From: Pseudorhizobium xiangyangii
GTDB taxonomy: Bacteria; Pseudomonadota; Alphaproteobacteria; Rhizobiales; Rhizobiaceae
Assembly: GCF_020531965.1 (NCBI RefSeq)
Contig: NZ_JAJAWH010000022.1
Coordinates: forward strand, 1 to 64,000
Reading direction: 5' to 3'
DNA length: 64,000 nucleotides
A program made the translations under genes and the position numbers. Below, one piece after another: positions 51,968 to 60,252 of this stretch; position 1 is the stretch's first letter; each line of letters opens with the position of its first letter. Under the pieces are notes generated by a model. The model searched no databases and was not told the DNA's origin. It saw only the letters and a list, made by a program, of their open reading frames with translations.

Positions 51968-52540
51968 TCATCGGTTCTTGCCGGGAACCCACAGAACGTC
52001 CGTTTTTCCGTCGTCGTTGGTGTGGCGTGCCGCGACGAACAGGAAGTCCGAAAGCCGGTTTATATATTTGAGCGCCGGCGCCCCGACGTCTTCCTGGCGC
52101 GACAGCTGGACCATCAGGCGTTCTGCACGTCGCGAAATGGTACGGCCAAGATGAAGCGCGGCAGCCGCCGGCGAACCGCCTGGCAGCACGAAGGAGCGCA
52201 GCGGTTCGATCGTTGCATTCAGCGCGTCGATCTCGCTTTCGAGGCGGGTAACCTGCGCTTCGACAATCCGAAGCGGTTCATACTCCGGGTTTTCCACCAC
52301 CTCCGGGTTGGCGAGGTCTGCGCCAAGGTCGAAGAGGTCGTTCTGGATGCGGGCGAGCATGGCATCGAGTTCCGGCATGTCCGCCGTATGCAGGCGCACC
52401 ATGCCGATGGTCGAATTCGTCTCGTCGACAGTGCCGTAGGCCTCGACGCGCAAGTCGTGCTTGTCGCGCCTCGGGCCGCTCACCAGTGCGGTGGTGCCGG
52501 CGTCGCCCGTGCGGGTGTAGATTTTGTTGAGCCTGACCAT
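51968..52540 (-). CDS. PduO-type cob(I)alamin adenosyltransferase
   Basis: 190 residues. It adds the 5'-deoxyadenosyl group to cob(I)alamin (or cobyrinic acid diamide) to form the B12 coenzyme. The ATP-binding N-terminus is IYTRTGDAGTTALVSGPRRDK, with the middle DETNSTIGMVRLH and VLPGGSPAAAALHLGRTISRRAER, the PduO/MMAB signature, ending KYINRLSDFLFVAAR. It completes the pathway served by cobST elsewhere in this window. A 1-bp gap links it to the HIG1-like gene upstream. Confidence 0.92.
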   Translation of the reverse strand: MVRLNKIYTRTGDAGTTALVSGPRRDKHDLRVEAYGTVDETNSTIGMVRLHTADMPELDAMLARIQNDLFDLGADLANPEVVENPEYEPLRIVEAQVTRLESEIDALNATIEPLRSFVLPGGSPAAAALHLGRTISRRAERLMVQLSRQEDVGAPALKYINRLSDFLFVAARHTNDDGKTDVLWVPGKNR

Positions 52541-52541
52541 C

Positions 52542-52739
52542 TCAGCGTCCCCCGCCAGTTATCCACAGCGTGAGCATGATGAGCGCGATTGCGACCGCCT
52601 GCAGCACCAGACGCAGTTGCATCAGCTTGTTCGACTTGTTCGCATCCGTCCCCTTCATCATGTTGAATAGGCCGCGGATCAGCACGAGGACCACGAGGCC
52701 CATCACGATCATGGTGAGAACGGTAGTGAAAGTGGACAT
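52542..52739 (-). CDS. Small twin-transmembrane HIG1-domain-like protein
   Basis: 65 residues with two membrane helices (TMIVMGLVVLVLIRGLFNM and VLQAVAIALIMLTLWI) flanking the KSNKLMQLRL loop. This is the layout of HIG_1_N (hypoxia-induced) domain proteins, which associate with respiratory complexes in mitochondria. Its bacterial role is unproven. It is first before the adenosyltransferase and rhomboid genes and is probably co-transcribed with them. Confidence 0.75.
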   Translation of the reverse strand: MSTFTTVLTMIVMGLVVLVLIRGLFNMMKGTDANKSNKLMQLRLVLQAVAIALIMLTLWITGGGR

Positions 52740-52761
52740 TCGGGTGTTTGCCTTTGTCTCG

Positions 52762-53595
52762 TCAGTCGAGCCGACGCATCAATCGGTAGAAGAGATCGGC
52801 CGGAAGGAGCCTCTTGAGGAAGGCCCCCTGCTTGGCGGGTGTCGTAACCAGATAATGGGGTTTGGGCCGTGCCGCGGTCAAGGCATGGGTCAGGACATGA
52901 TGGACTGCTTCAGGGCCTAGCTTGTGGCGGTTCTCGCGCCCTGTGCCGGTAAGGCGTGCAAGCTGCCGCTTGTACTCCTCGGCATGGGCCGAATTTTCAA
53001 GATCGATATGCTGGTTGATCTTGGCCAGCGCATTGGCCGTGAAGCGGGAGGCGATCGGACCGGGCTCGATGAGGCTCACATGGATGCCGCTACCCTCCAG
53101 TTCCATCCGCAGTGTGAGCGTCAATCCTTCAAGCGCGTATTTCGATGCGGTGTAGGCACCCCGGTAGCGATAGGGGAGCAGTCCGAGGATCGACGAGCAG
53201 TTGACGATCCGCCCGTGGCCCTGCGCGCGCATGATCGGGATGATCTGGCGCGTCAGTTCGTGCCAGCCGAACAGGTTCGTCTCGAACTGCTCGCGCAGCA
53301 CGTCCGTGGTGATGTCTTCCACGGCACCCGGTTGCCCGTAGGCGCCGTTGTTGAACAGTGCATCTATGCGGTTGCCGGTGCGCGCCTTCACGGCTTCAAC
53401 CAGTTCGGAAATCGTCTCCGGCCTGGTGTAGTCCATCAGCAGTGCTTCGATTCCGTCCGCTTCTAGTGCAACCATATCCGCAGGCTTGCGCACGGTCGCG
53501 AAGACGCGCCAGCCTTCGCGTTGCAGCGCTCGGGCGCAATGGGCGCCGATACCGGAAGAACAGCCTGTGACGATGATGGATTTCGGATGCGACAT
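52762..53595 (-). CDS. Short-chain dehydrogenase/reductase (SDR)
   Basis: 277 residues. The NAD(P)-binding motif is TGCSSGIGAHCARAL (about 9-23), catalytic Ser is in NCSSILGLL, and the YxxxK is in YTASKYALEG (Tyr/Lys). NNGAYG replaces the usual NNAG stretch. Proteins of this length belong to the classical SDR group acting on steroids, retinol-like or other alcohols; substrate is unknown. ATG 53595 follows AGGGACCATTG. Divergent from the BrkB gene. Confidence 0.88.
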   Translation of the reverse strand: MSHPKSIIVTGCSSGIGAHCARALQREGWRVFATVRKPADMVALEADGIEALLMDYTRPETISELVEAVKARTGNRIDALFNNGAYGQPGAVEDITTDVLREQFETNLFGWHELTRQIIPIMRAQGHGRIVNCSSILGLLPYRYRGAYTASKYALEGLTLTLRMELEGSGIHVSLIEPGPIASRFTANALAKINQHIDLENSAHAEEYKRQLARLTGTGRENRHKLGPEAVHHVLTHALTAARPKPHYLVTTPAKQGAFLKRLLPADLFYRLMRRLD

Positions 53596-53663
53596 CAATG
53601 GTCCCTGTACAAGGTGCCCGTCCATCCCATATTTCGGTGGCAGTGACAACGGAGCCTATATTG

Positions 53664-54602
53664 GCCGATAAATTCAGCAGGATCCGCGGGCTAGGGCTCG
53701 CCTACAAGGTGGCCTGGGATGCCTACTGCCATTTCAACGAGGATGACGGCTGGGCAATGGCGAGCCATGTCGCGCTGTCCGGTCTGCTGGCGCTCTTCCC
53801 GTTCCTGATCTTCGGAACCGCGCTTGCCGGCTTCCTCGGCGCTGACAGCTTTTCTGAAACCGCCGTCCACCTCTTTTTCGACACATGGCCGGAGGAGATC
53901 GCCGCGCCGCTGGCAGCCGAGATCCGACAGGTACTGACCATCCCGCGCGGCGGGCTGCTTACCGTGTCGGTGCTGGCGGCTGCCTATTTTGCTTCCAACG
54001 GCGTCGAGGCATTGCGGATTTCGCTCAACCGCGCCTACCGCGTCACCGAAACACGCGCCTGGTACGTAACCCGCCTCGCAAGTCTGGGCTATGTGATCGT
54101 GGCGGTAATCATCTTCGCCGTCATCAGCACATTGCTCGTCGCCGTTCCAGTGGCGCTCCGTTATGCGGAGCGCTTCCTGCCCTGGCTGCAGGATCTCCTC
54201 AGGACGGCCTCCGAATGGGGTGTCTACGGCACCGTGCTGGTGCTGATCGCAGGTTTGATCCTGTCGCACAAATGGTTGCCCGACGGTCGCCGGCGGATCA
54301 TCGACGTGCTGCCGGGCGTGGCGATCACTCTCATTTTCTGGACGATCGGAGCGCTTATCTTCGCCTCCTATCTCTCCACTTTTGCCAACTATGCGGCGAC
54401 CTATGCCGGGCTGGCTTCGGTGATGATCGTCCTCGTTTTCCTCTACATGGTCGGCGTGATCTTTATGCTGGGCGCTGAGATTAACGCAGCGCTGATGAAA
54501 TACCGGGTCTATTCCGTGGTCGCCAGAGCACGCAGAGTACGCAATGGCGGTCGTATCAAGGATGCTTCAGAGCCCGATCCGTCGGCGAATGTCGGCGGGT
54601 GA
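53664..54602 (+). CDS. YihY/BrkB-family membrane protein
   Basis: 312 residues with six membrane helices, UPF0761/BrkB type. Conserved segments are WDAYCHFNEDDGWAMASHVALSGLLALFPFLIF (about 19-50), ASNGVEALRISLNRAYRV, and FANYAATYAGLASVMIVLVFLYMVGVIFMLGAEINAAL. The function is debated (transport or membrane integrity). The TTG at 53664 has GGAG 6 nt before; GTG at 53643 is an alternative start. Its 3' end overlaps gluQ (36 bp, convergent). Confidence 0.82.
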   Translation, partial: ADKFSRIRGLGLAYKVAWDAYCHFNEDDGWAMASHVALSGLLALFPFLIFGTALAGFLGADSFSETAVHLFFDTWPEEIAAPLAAEIRQVLTIPRGGLLTVSVLAAAYFASNGVEALRISLNRAYRVTETRAWYVTRLASLGYVIVAVIIFAVISTLLVAVPVALRYAERFLPWLQDLLRTASEWGVYGTVLVLIAGLILSHKWLPDGRRRIIDVLPGVAITLIFWTIGALIFASYLSTFANYAATYAGLASVMIVLVFLYMVGVIFMLGAEINAALMKYRVYSVVARARRVRNGGRIKDASEPDPSANVGG

Positions 54603-55448
54603 GGCGCCGGCCTGCCTCAGGGCTGCCAGCCCCGTCGATTGCTCGCTCTTGGAGAGCTTGCGCCCATCCGCTCCAAGGATCAGGCGGTGATGGTGATAGA
54701 CTGGTTCGGTAAGGCCGAGCAGTTCCTGCAGCAGCCGATGCACCGAGGTCGCGTGATAGAGGTCGAGGCCGCGCACGACGTGGGTAATGCCCTGCAGTGC
54801 ATCGTCGACCACGACGGAAAGATGATAGCTTGAAGGGGCGTCGGAGCGGGACAGGATGACATCCCCCCAGGCGGTCGGATTGACGGCTACCATAACCTGC
54901 GATCCGTCGCCGGTCTCTCGCCAGGTCAGCGGTCGGCCGACCATGGCAATCGCCTTTTGCATGTCGAGCCGCCAGGCGTGCCGAACGCCGGCCGCGATCA
55001 GGCGCCGGCGTTCCTCGTTGCTGCGACGCTTGTCGTCGTCCGGATAGACCGGAGAGCTGTCCGGATCGCGTGGCCATGGCCGTCCGGCAGCCTCGAAAGC
55101 ACCCACTCTCGCCTTCACCTCGCCACGCGTCAGGAAGGCGGGGTAGACGAGGTCCATCTCTGCCAGTCGCTCCAGCGCCGCGGCGTAGTCCGGGAAGTGT
55201 TCCGACTGCCGGCGGACCGGCTCCTCCCAGGAGAGGCCGAGCCAACGCAGGTCACGGTGGATTGCCTCCTCATAGTCCGGCGTACAGCGGGTGAGGTCGA
55301 TATCCTCTATCCGCAGCAGAAGACGTCCGCTGCTCTTTTGTGCCATATCGTGGTTGAGTATCGCTGACAGTGCATGGCCGAGATGCAGCAGACCGTTGGG
55401 GCTGGGTGCAAAACGGAAGACAGGGTTTTGACCGGGTGTCGCGAGCAT
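54567..55448 (-). CDS. gluQ: Glutamyl-Q tRNA(Asp) synthetase
   Basis: 293 residues, a truncated GluRS catalytic domain that glutamylates queuosine in tRNA-Asp. HIGH-like FAPSPNGLLHLGHALSA (about 11-27), KMSKS-like ADGRKLSKSEQ (about 260), and RIEDIDLTRC are seen. The zinc site normally given by two Cys (C-X-C) after YP is here YPAFLTRGE, so these Cys are replaced. It links with the queuosine-precursor transporter gene at 27.3 kb, both depending on queuosine. Start ATG 55448; divergent from the glycosylase gene. Confidence 0.9.
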   Translation of the reverse strand: MLATPGQNPVFRFAPSPNGLLHLGHALSAILNHDMAQKSSGRLLLRIEDIDLTRCTPDYEEAIHRDLRWLGLSWEEPVRRQSEHFPDYAAALERLAEMDLVYPAFLTRGEVKARVGAFEAAGRPWPRDPDSSPVYPDDDKRRSNEERRRLIAAGVRHAWRLDMQKAIAMVGRPLTWRETGDGSQVMVAVNPTAWGDVILSRSDAPSSYHLSVVVDDALQGITHVVRGLDLYHATSVHRLLQELLGLTEPVYHHHRLILGADGRKLSKSEQSTGLAALRQAGASPADIRRRIGL

Positions 55449-55493
55449 GGTTTCTTCTGGCACGAATCGTAAAGTGCGGCCACAGGAGAGCAA

Positions 55494-56138
55494 ATGACGG
55501 TCATCCGCAACGACGAAGATGTCCGAAAGGGGATCGCGGCGCTCGCTGTCATCGATTCGCGGCTGGTGCCGGTGATCGAGGCTGCGGGACCGGTGCCGCT
55601 CAGGCTGGTGGAGCCGGGTTTTGCCGGTCTAGCCTTCATCGTCGTCTCGCAGATGATCTCGAAGGCGAGCGCGGCGGCAATCTGGCGGCGGATCTCCGAT
55701 GCAGGGCCGCTCACTGCCGAAGACTACCTTCGTCACCCGGAGGACGTCATTGCAGGCTTCGGCCTTTCCCGAGCCAAGGCGGCAACGCTCTGGCGCCTGG
55801 CACAGGCGGTGTCGGAGGGGCATGTCGACCTCGAGCGCCTTGCGCAGCTGGAGCCGGCAGCCGCCATTGCCGAGTTGACCGCGCTTCCGGGCATCGGTCC
55901 CTGGACCGCCGAGGTGTATCTGATGTTCTGCGGCGGACACCCGGATATCTTTCCATCCGGAGACGTCGCGCTGCAGGCGTCCGTTGCAGGCGCGTTCCAG
56001 CTTGAAGATCGCCCTACGGCCAGGGAGCTTGCGACGATCGCCGAAGCATGGCGGCCATGGCGCTCGGTGGCAGCCCGGCTGTTCTGGGCGTACTATTCGG
56101 CAAGCCTGCGTAGAGATGTCGCGCCGGTTATACCTTAG
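55494..56138 (+). CDS. DNA-3-methyladenine glycosylase (AlkA-like)
   Basis: 214 residues, HhH-GPD base-excision glycosylase. The helix-hairpin-helix and catalytic Asp lie in LTALPGIGPWTAEVYLMFCGGHPDIFPSGDVALQ (Asp of the final SGDVA), and FIVVSQMISKASAAAIWRRI is the substrate-side helix. It removes alkylated purines. The start 45 bp from gluQ on the opposite strand suggests a shared divergent promoter region. Confidence 0.9.
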   Translation: MTVIRNDEDVRKGIAALAVIDSRLVPVIEAAGPVPLRLVEPGFAGLAFIVVSQMISKASAAAIWRRISDAGPLTAEDYLRHPEDVIAGFGLSRAKAATLWRLAQAVSEGHVDLERLAQLEPAAAIAELTALPGIGPWTAEVYLMFCGGHPDIFPSGDVALQASVAGAFQLEDRPTARELATIAEAWRPWRSVAARLFWAYYSASLRRDVAPVIP

Positions 56139-56230
56139 CGCCGTGCCGTTCTAATTAAATTGGCTTCACAATTCTGTGGCATCGGACCTAATATAAAGAC
56201 TGCAGATACCGAATCGGTAGGGAGTAGCCC

Positions 56231-56788
56231 TTGACGATTGCAGTTTCTCCACAGGCCTTGCCGGCGCTCGTCCTGAACGCCGACTACCGGCCACTGAGTT
56301 ATTACCCCTTGTCGCTCTGGTCCTGGCAGGACGCGATCAAGGCCGTCTTCCTTGACCGTGTGAACATCATCGCCGAATACGAACATTCCGTATCGTCCCC
56401 AAGTTTTTCGATGCGGTTGCCGAGTGTCGTCAGCCTGAAGACCTATGTCCAGCCGACCCGGCATCCCGCTTTTACTCGCTTCAACGTGTTCCTGCGCGAC
56501 CGCTTCGAATGCCAGTATTGCGGCGCTCACCATGAACTGACGTTTGATCACGTCATCCCGCGCGCCCACGGCGGCGAGACGACTTGGGAGAACGTTGTCG
56601 CGGCCTGCTCTCCGTGCAACCTGCGCAAGGGCAGCAAGCTGCCGAAGCAGGCCCGCATGTTCCCGATGCAGGCGCCGTTCCAGCCTACCGTGCAGGACCT
56701 TCACAACAACGGCAGGCTCTTCCCGCCGAACTACCTGCATGAAAGCTGGATGGACTATCTCTACTGGGATACGGAACTGCAGCCTTAG
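56231..56788 (+). CDS. HNH endonuclease-family protein
   Basis: 185 residues. N-terminal region PALVLNADYRPLSYYPLSLWSWQDA precedes an HNH nuclease domain (about 95-145). Zinc Cys pairs are in ECQYCG and CSPCNLRKG, and the DH motif is in LTFDHVIPRAHGGETTWENVVAAC. This form is common in alphaproteobacterial chromosomes and is likely a housekeeping nuclease, not a mobile-intron enzyme. Start TTG 56231 follows GGGAG at 6 nt. Convergent with dsbB. Confidence 0.85.
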   Translation: MTIAVSPQALPALVLNADYRPLSYYPLSLWSWQDAIKAVFLDRVNIIAEYEHSVSSPSFSMRLPSVVSLKTYVQPTRHPAFTRFNVFLRDRFECQYCGAHHELTFDHVIPRAHGGETTWENVVAACSPCNLRKGSKLPKQARMFPMQAPFQPTVQDLHNNGRLFPPNYLHESWMDYLYWDTELQP

Positions 56789-56800
56789 GCGGGAAAGCCT

Positions 56801-57322
56801 CTAGATTGGCTTCTTCGAAGCCCCCAAGAAAGCGACGGCGGCCAGCATCAGGCTGGCGATCACGTTCCAGCCCGCAAACGACAAGCCGAGGACGCGCAAC
56901 GAGGCTTCCGTGCATGACGGGCCGTGAAAGGCGTTGAGATCGTCCAGCAGGCTGCCGGCATTGGTTGCCACGCCCGTCGCACTGGTGGCGCAGGTGGCAG
57001 GTCCTTCCCAGAAGCTCCATTCCACGCCGGAATGGTAGACGCCCATTCCAGCGCCGACCAACATCAGAATGCCGATCACAGCGAGCAGGCTGCGGACAAT
57101 CCAGGCAGGCATCCGCAAGCTGGCAGCTATCATCGCTGCAATGCCGATGGCGATCCCATAGTAGTAGGGATCGCGCTGCAGCAGGCACAGCGCGCAGGGG
57201 ATGTAGCCGCCGATATGCTGGAAACCGAGCGCGCCGCCGACGGTTGCGACCATGCCAAGGGTTACGGCTGCGGTATAGGCGATCGGCTTCTGCGAAATTT
57301 TGGGTGATGCCACGGACGCCAT
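56801..57322 (-). CDS. dsbB: Disulfide bond formation protein B
   Basis: 173 residues with four membrane helices. The first redox pair is YIPCALCLLQRDPYY (CxxC), and the second periplasmic pair is seen in GPATCATS and FHGPSCTEAS. It re-oxidises DsbA and passes electrons to quinone. ATG 57322 follows AAGGAGAACCGC; longer upstream reading would pass through the tRNA-Leu gene and is rejected. Confidence 0.9.
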   Translation of the reverse strand: MASVASPKISQKPIAYTAAVTLGMVATVGGALGFQHIGGYIPCALCLLQRDPYYYGIAIGIAAMIAASLRMPAWIVRSLLAVIGILMLVGAGMGVYHSGVEWSFWEGPATCATSATGVATNAGSLLDDLNAFHGPSCTEASLRVLGLSFAGWNVIASLMLAAVAFLGASKKPI

Positions 57323-57498
57323 GCGGTTCTCCTTGAGAGGGACGGCATCTGGCCGCTGCCGCTCAATAAAACATCGATCATGCCGCTGTAAATGATTGCG
57401 GTCATGTCGATCGGCATTACGGCTCCAAATCTTCGTGAGCGACGTCGAAATATCGTCGCGCGTGGACGTCCGGTCGATCGGAAAAGTGGGAAATCCAG

Positions 57499-57583
57499 TG
57501 GTGCCCCGTGCCGGAATCGAACCAGCACTCCTCTCGGAACCTGATTTTGAGTCAGGCGCGTCTACCAATTCCGCCAACGGGGC
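57499..57583 (-). tRNA. tRNA-Leu(CAA)
   Basis: 85-nt tRNA on the minus strand: acceptor GCCCCGT/ACGGGGC, anticodon stem CCTGA/TCAGG with loop CTCAAAA (anticodon CAA, reads UUG), a class-II variable arm, T-loop GTTCGATTC, and genome-encoded CCA. It lies upstream of dsbB in the same direction. Confidence 0.96.
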
Positions 57584-57806
57584 ACGGAAGGTTCGGCAAG
57601 CCCTCTATCATGCGCCAATGCTCACGCGCAAGGAGGAATTGCTCCTCAAGGGAAAGCTTCATCCGGGGACGGATTCGCTCGTGTGTTCAAGCCATGGTTG
57701 GTATTTTACCACATTTTGCGCTTTCGGCGGAAACCTTGGCATGGTCCGGGCAGTTCCATCCCTGTGCCTGCCAATGGTGCGCAGGCGCACAAGGAGGAAT
57801 TACAGC

Positions 57807-58508
57807 ATGAAAGCCAGTAAAAGCGTCCTTCTGTTCTCTGCCTGCCTCGTCCTGCCCATTGTCGGGCAGGTTCATGCACAGGATGCGGGAGTATCCGTCG
57901 GCGGCGTCAGCGTCGGGATCGGTACAAGCGACGGGCTGGGCGTAAGCGCCTCCGTCGGCGGTCGGGGTGGTGTCAATGCTGATGCCAATGTCGGGGGTAG
58001 CGGTGGCCTTGCCAATGCCGATGCCTCGGTGGGTGGTGCCAGCGGGATTAATGCCGATGCGAGCGTTGGAGGTCGTAGCGGTCTTGCCGACGTCAACGCA
58101 TCCATCGGTGGCTCCAACGGCGTCAATGCCAATGTCAACGCGGATGTCGGTCCTGGCGGTGTCGATGCCGGCGCAACTGCGTCCATCGGCGGCGCGGGAG
58201 GTGTGAATGCTGATGTGGGGCTAGGCGTTGGTGGAGGTGGGGGTGCCGATCTCGGTATCGACATCGGCATCGGTGGTCCCGGCGCAGGCGGCCCAGGCAC
58301 AGGCGGTCCCGGAAAGGGTGGTCCTGGCACCGAGGGTCCCGATACTGGCGGGCCGGGCCTGACGCCTGAACAGCGGCAGGCGTTCAACGCCATGCCCGAT
58401 GACAACCGACGCCGGTTGCTCAACCGATGCGCCGACCTCCTGTCCAACAATGCGGATGCTGAACTGGCAGCTCTTTGCCGGATGCTGCGGACGACGGCAC
58501 AGAGATAG
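57807..58508 (+). CDS. Glycine-rich repeat exoprotein (233 aa)
   Basis: Signal peptide (SVLLFSACLVLPIVGQVHAQ, cleaved near residue 24), then about 150 residues of imperfect repeats of 13-16 aa built on NADASVGGxxG (for example ANADASVGGASGI), followed by a Gly/Pro-rich run of GGPGxGGPG (about 157-182). The last 50 residues are a helical, charged domain with two Cys (NRCADLLS and ALCRMLRT). ATG 57807 has a perfect AAGGAGGAATTACAGC leader. Repeat structure and base use differ from neighbours. It may be a surface or matrix protein; no family recognised. Confidence 0.78.
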   Translation: MKASKSVLLFSACLVLPIVGQVHAQDAGVSVGGVSVGIGTSDGLGVSASVGGRGGVNADANVGGSGGLANADASVGGASGINADASVGGRSGLADVNASIGGSNGVNANVNADVGPGGVDAGATASIGGAGGVNADVGLGVGGGGGADLGIDIGIGGPGAGGPGTGGPGKGGPGTEGPDTGGPGLTPEQRQAFNAMPDDNRRRLLNRCADLLSNNADAELAALCRMLRTTAQR

Positions 58509-58521
58509 TGCCTGTACACAT

Positions 58522-58552
58522 CCCGTGTGGCCGCGCCTTGTGGCCGCACGGG
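58522..58552 (+). terminator. Strong hairpin after the repeat exoprotein
   Basis: CCCGTGTGGCC pairs with GGCCGCACGGG (11 bp, one G-T pair) around a 9-nt loop, 13 bp after the stop. There is no T-run, so it may act as an mRNA-protecting hairpin or a Rho-assisted terminator. Confidence 0.45.
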
Positions 58553-58593
58553 CGCAATGGTAGCAGATAGGCCGTATTCAGTGAAATTGCGCC

Positions 58594-60225
58594 ATGCTTC
58601 TGCCTCCCGACATGTCCTACGATGACCTCATTCGCGATTTCGCGTGGCGAATTCCCTCGACATTCAACATCGGTCGGGTCGTATGCGACGATTGGGCGGT
58701 GAAGGAACCCGATCGTATCTGTCTCCAGCATTTCAGCCCGGACGGATGCCACCTCTCCATGTCCTATGGTGTGCTTTCGGCTCGATCATCCTCGCTTGCC
58801 GCGGGCCTCAGGGATCTGGGGATCAACCGTGGGGACCGCGTCGCGCTACTGCTGCCTCAGGGCTTCGATACCGTCATTTCCCATGTTTCCGTCTACAAGC
58901 TCGGTGCAATTGCGCTGCCGCTGGCGCTGCTGTTCGGCGAAGAAGCGCTGGAATACAGGCTGAGGACCGCCGGCGCGTCGGCGATTGTCACCAATGCATT
59001 CGGGCTGTTGCGGATTCGGGCTTTGCGGGAAAAACTGCCGGAGCTTCGGCATGTCGTGGTCACGGAAGACGTTCCCATGGAAGGCCTCGTCGCCATGGAC
59101 GATCTCATAGATCGATATCCTCCCTTGGAGCAGGCGGCGGAGACCGGCCCCGACGATCCGGCCCTGATGATCTTCACGTCCGGCACGACGGGGCCGCCGA
59201 AAGCTGCCGTTCACGGCCATCGCGTCCTTGCCGGGCATCTGCCTGGATTCCAGTTGGGACATGAATTCGCGCCGCAGGAAGGCGACCGCATCTGGACGCC
59301 CGCAGACTGGGCCTGGGCGGGCGGGCTTCTCAACGTGCTGCTTCCGGCGCTGATGCTTGGCATTCCTGTGGTGTCGTCACCGGCGCAGAAGTTCGATGCC
59401 GGCATGGCCTTCCGCATCATGTCGGAAATGAAGGTCCGCAATGCCTTCATCCCCCCGACCGCCCTTCGGCTGTTGAAGTCCGTGGAGGATCCGCGCGCTC
59501 ACTACGATCTTGAATTGCGAACCATCACCTCCGCCGGCGAAGCCTTGGGGCGAGAGACCTATCAATGGGCAAGGGACGTGCTCGACGTCACGGTCAACGA
59601 ACTCTTCGGGCAGACCGAATGCAACTTCGTGCTGGGCTCTTCGGCCGCCCTTGGCGTTTCCCGTGGCGGTGCCATCGGTCGCGCGGTGCCTGGCCATCGG
59701 GTCGCCATCGTCGATGAAGCCGGGGCAGAGGTGCCGACCGGGACGACCGGGCAGATCGCCATCGCAAGTCCGGACCCGGTCATGTTCCTCGGCTACTGGC
59801 AGGATGCCGCCGCCACTTCGGCAAAGTTCAGCAACGGCTGGCTGTTGACCGGCGATCTCGGGCGTCAGGACGGCGAAGGCTACTTCGAATTCATAGGCCG
59901 CAACGACGACGTCATCACTTCCTCGGGATACCGCATGGGGCCGAGCGAAATCGAGGACTGCCTCATAGGTCATCCTGCGGTCCGGCTGGCGGCGGTGGTC
60001 GGCAAGCCGGATCCGCTGCGCACCGAAATCGTTAAGGCCTATGTGGTGGCCAAGCCGGGATACGCCCCCGGGCCAAGCCTCGCGGAGGATATCCGGAACT
60101 GGGTGAAGAACCGTCTGTCCATGCATGAGTACCCGCGGGAAGTGGCGTTTGTCGATGAACTCCCTCTCACGACGACCGGCAAGGTGATCCGGCGCGTCCT
60201 GCGGGAGCGGGCGGCTGCGGAATAG
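58594..60225 (+). CDS. AMP-forming acyl-CoA synthetase
   Basis: 543 residues, ANL superfamily. The ATP/AMP motif is MIFTSGTTGPPKAAVHGHRV (about 190-209), followed by GQTECNFVLGSS, the hinge GWLLTGDLGRQDGEGYFEFIGRNDDVI and the C-terminal Lys in PLTTTGKVIRRVLR. This arrangement resembles acetyl/medium-chain acyl-CoA ligases; substrate is probably a short or medium carboxylate. ATG 58594 or 58612 could start it; the latter is also in frame. It forms a separate transcript between a hairpin and a convergent GNAT gene. Confidence 0.88.
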   Translation: MLLPPDMSYDDLIRDFAWRIPSTFNIGRVVCDDWAVKEPDRICLQHFSPDGCHLSMSYGVLSARSSSLAAGLRDLGINRGDRVALLLPQGFDTVISHVSVYKLGAIALPLALLFGEEALEYRLRTAGASAIVTNAFGLLRIRALREKLPELRHVVVTEDVPMEGLVAMDDLIDRYPPLEQAAETGPDDPALMIFTSGTTGPPKAAVHGHRVLAGHLPGFQLGHEFAPQEGDRIWTPADWAWAGGLLNVLLPALMLGIPVVSSPAQKFDAGMAFRIMSEMKVRNAFIPPTALRLLKSVEDPRAHYDLELRTITSAGEALGRETYQWARDVLDVTVNELFGQTECNFVLGSSAALGVSRGGAIGRAVPGHRVAIVDEAGAEVPTGTTGQIAIASPDPVMFLGYWQDAAATSAKFSNGWLLTGDLGRQDGEGYFEFIGRNDDVITSSGYRMGPSEIEDCLIGHPAVRLAAVVGKPDPLRTEIVKAYVVAKPGYAPGPSLAEDIRNWVKNRLSMHEYPREVAFVDELPLTTTGKVIRRVLRERAAAE

Positions 60226-60252
60226 GCAGAACTGGCATGGAGCAACGGTCGA

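Noticed and set aside
57900-58380. Direct repeats read as a possible CRISPR array
   Set aside because: The repeats are in-frame glycine-rich codons inside a signal-peptide protein. Spacers are not unique and repeats are imperfect.
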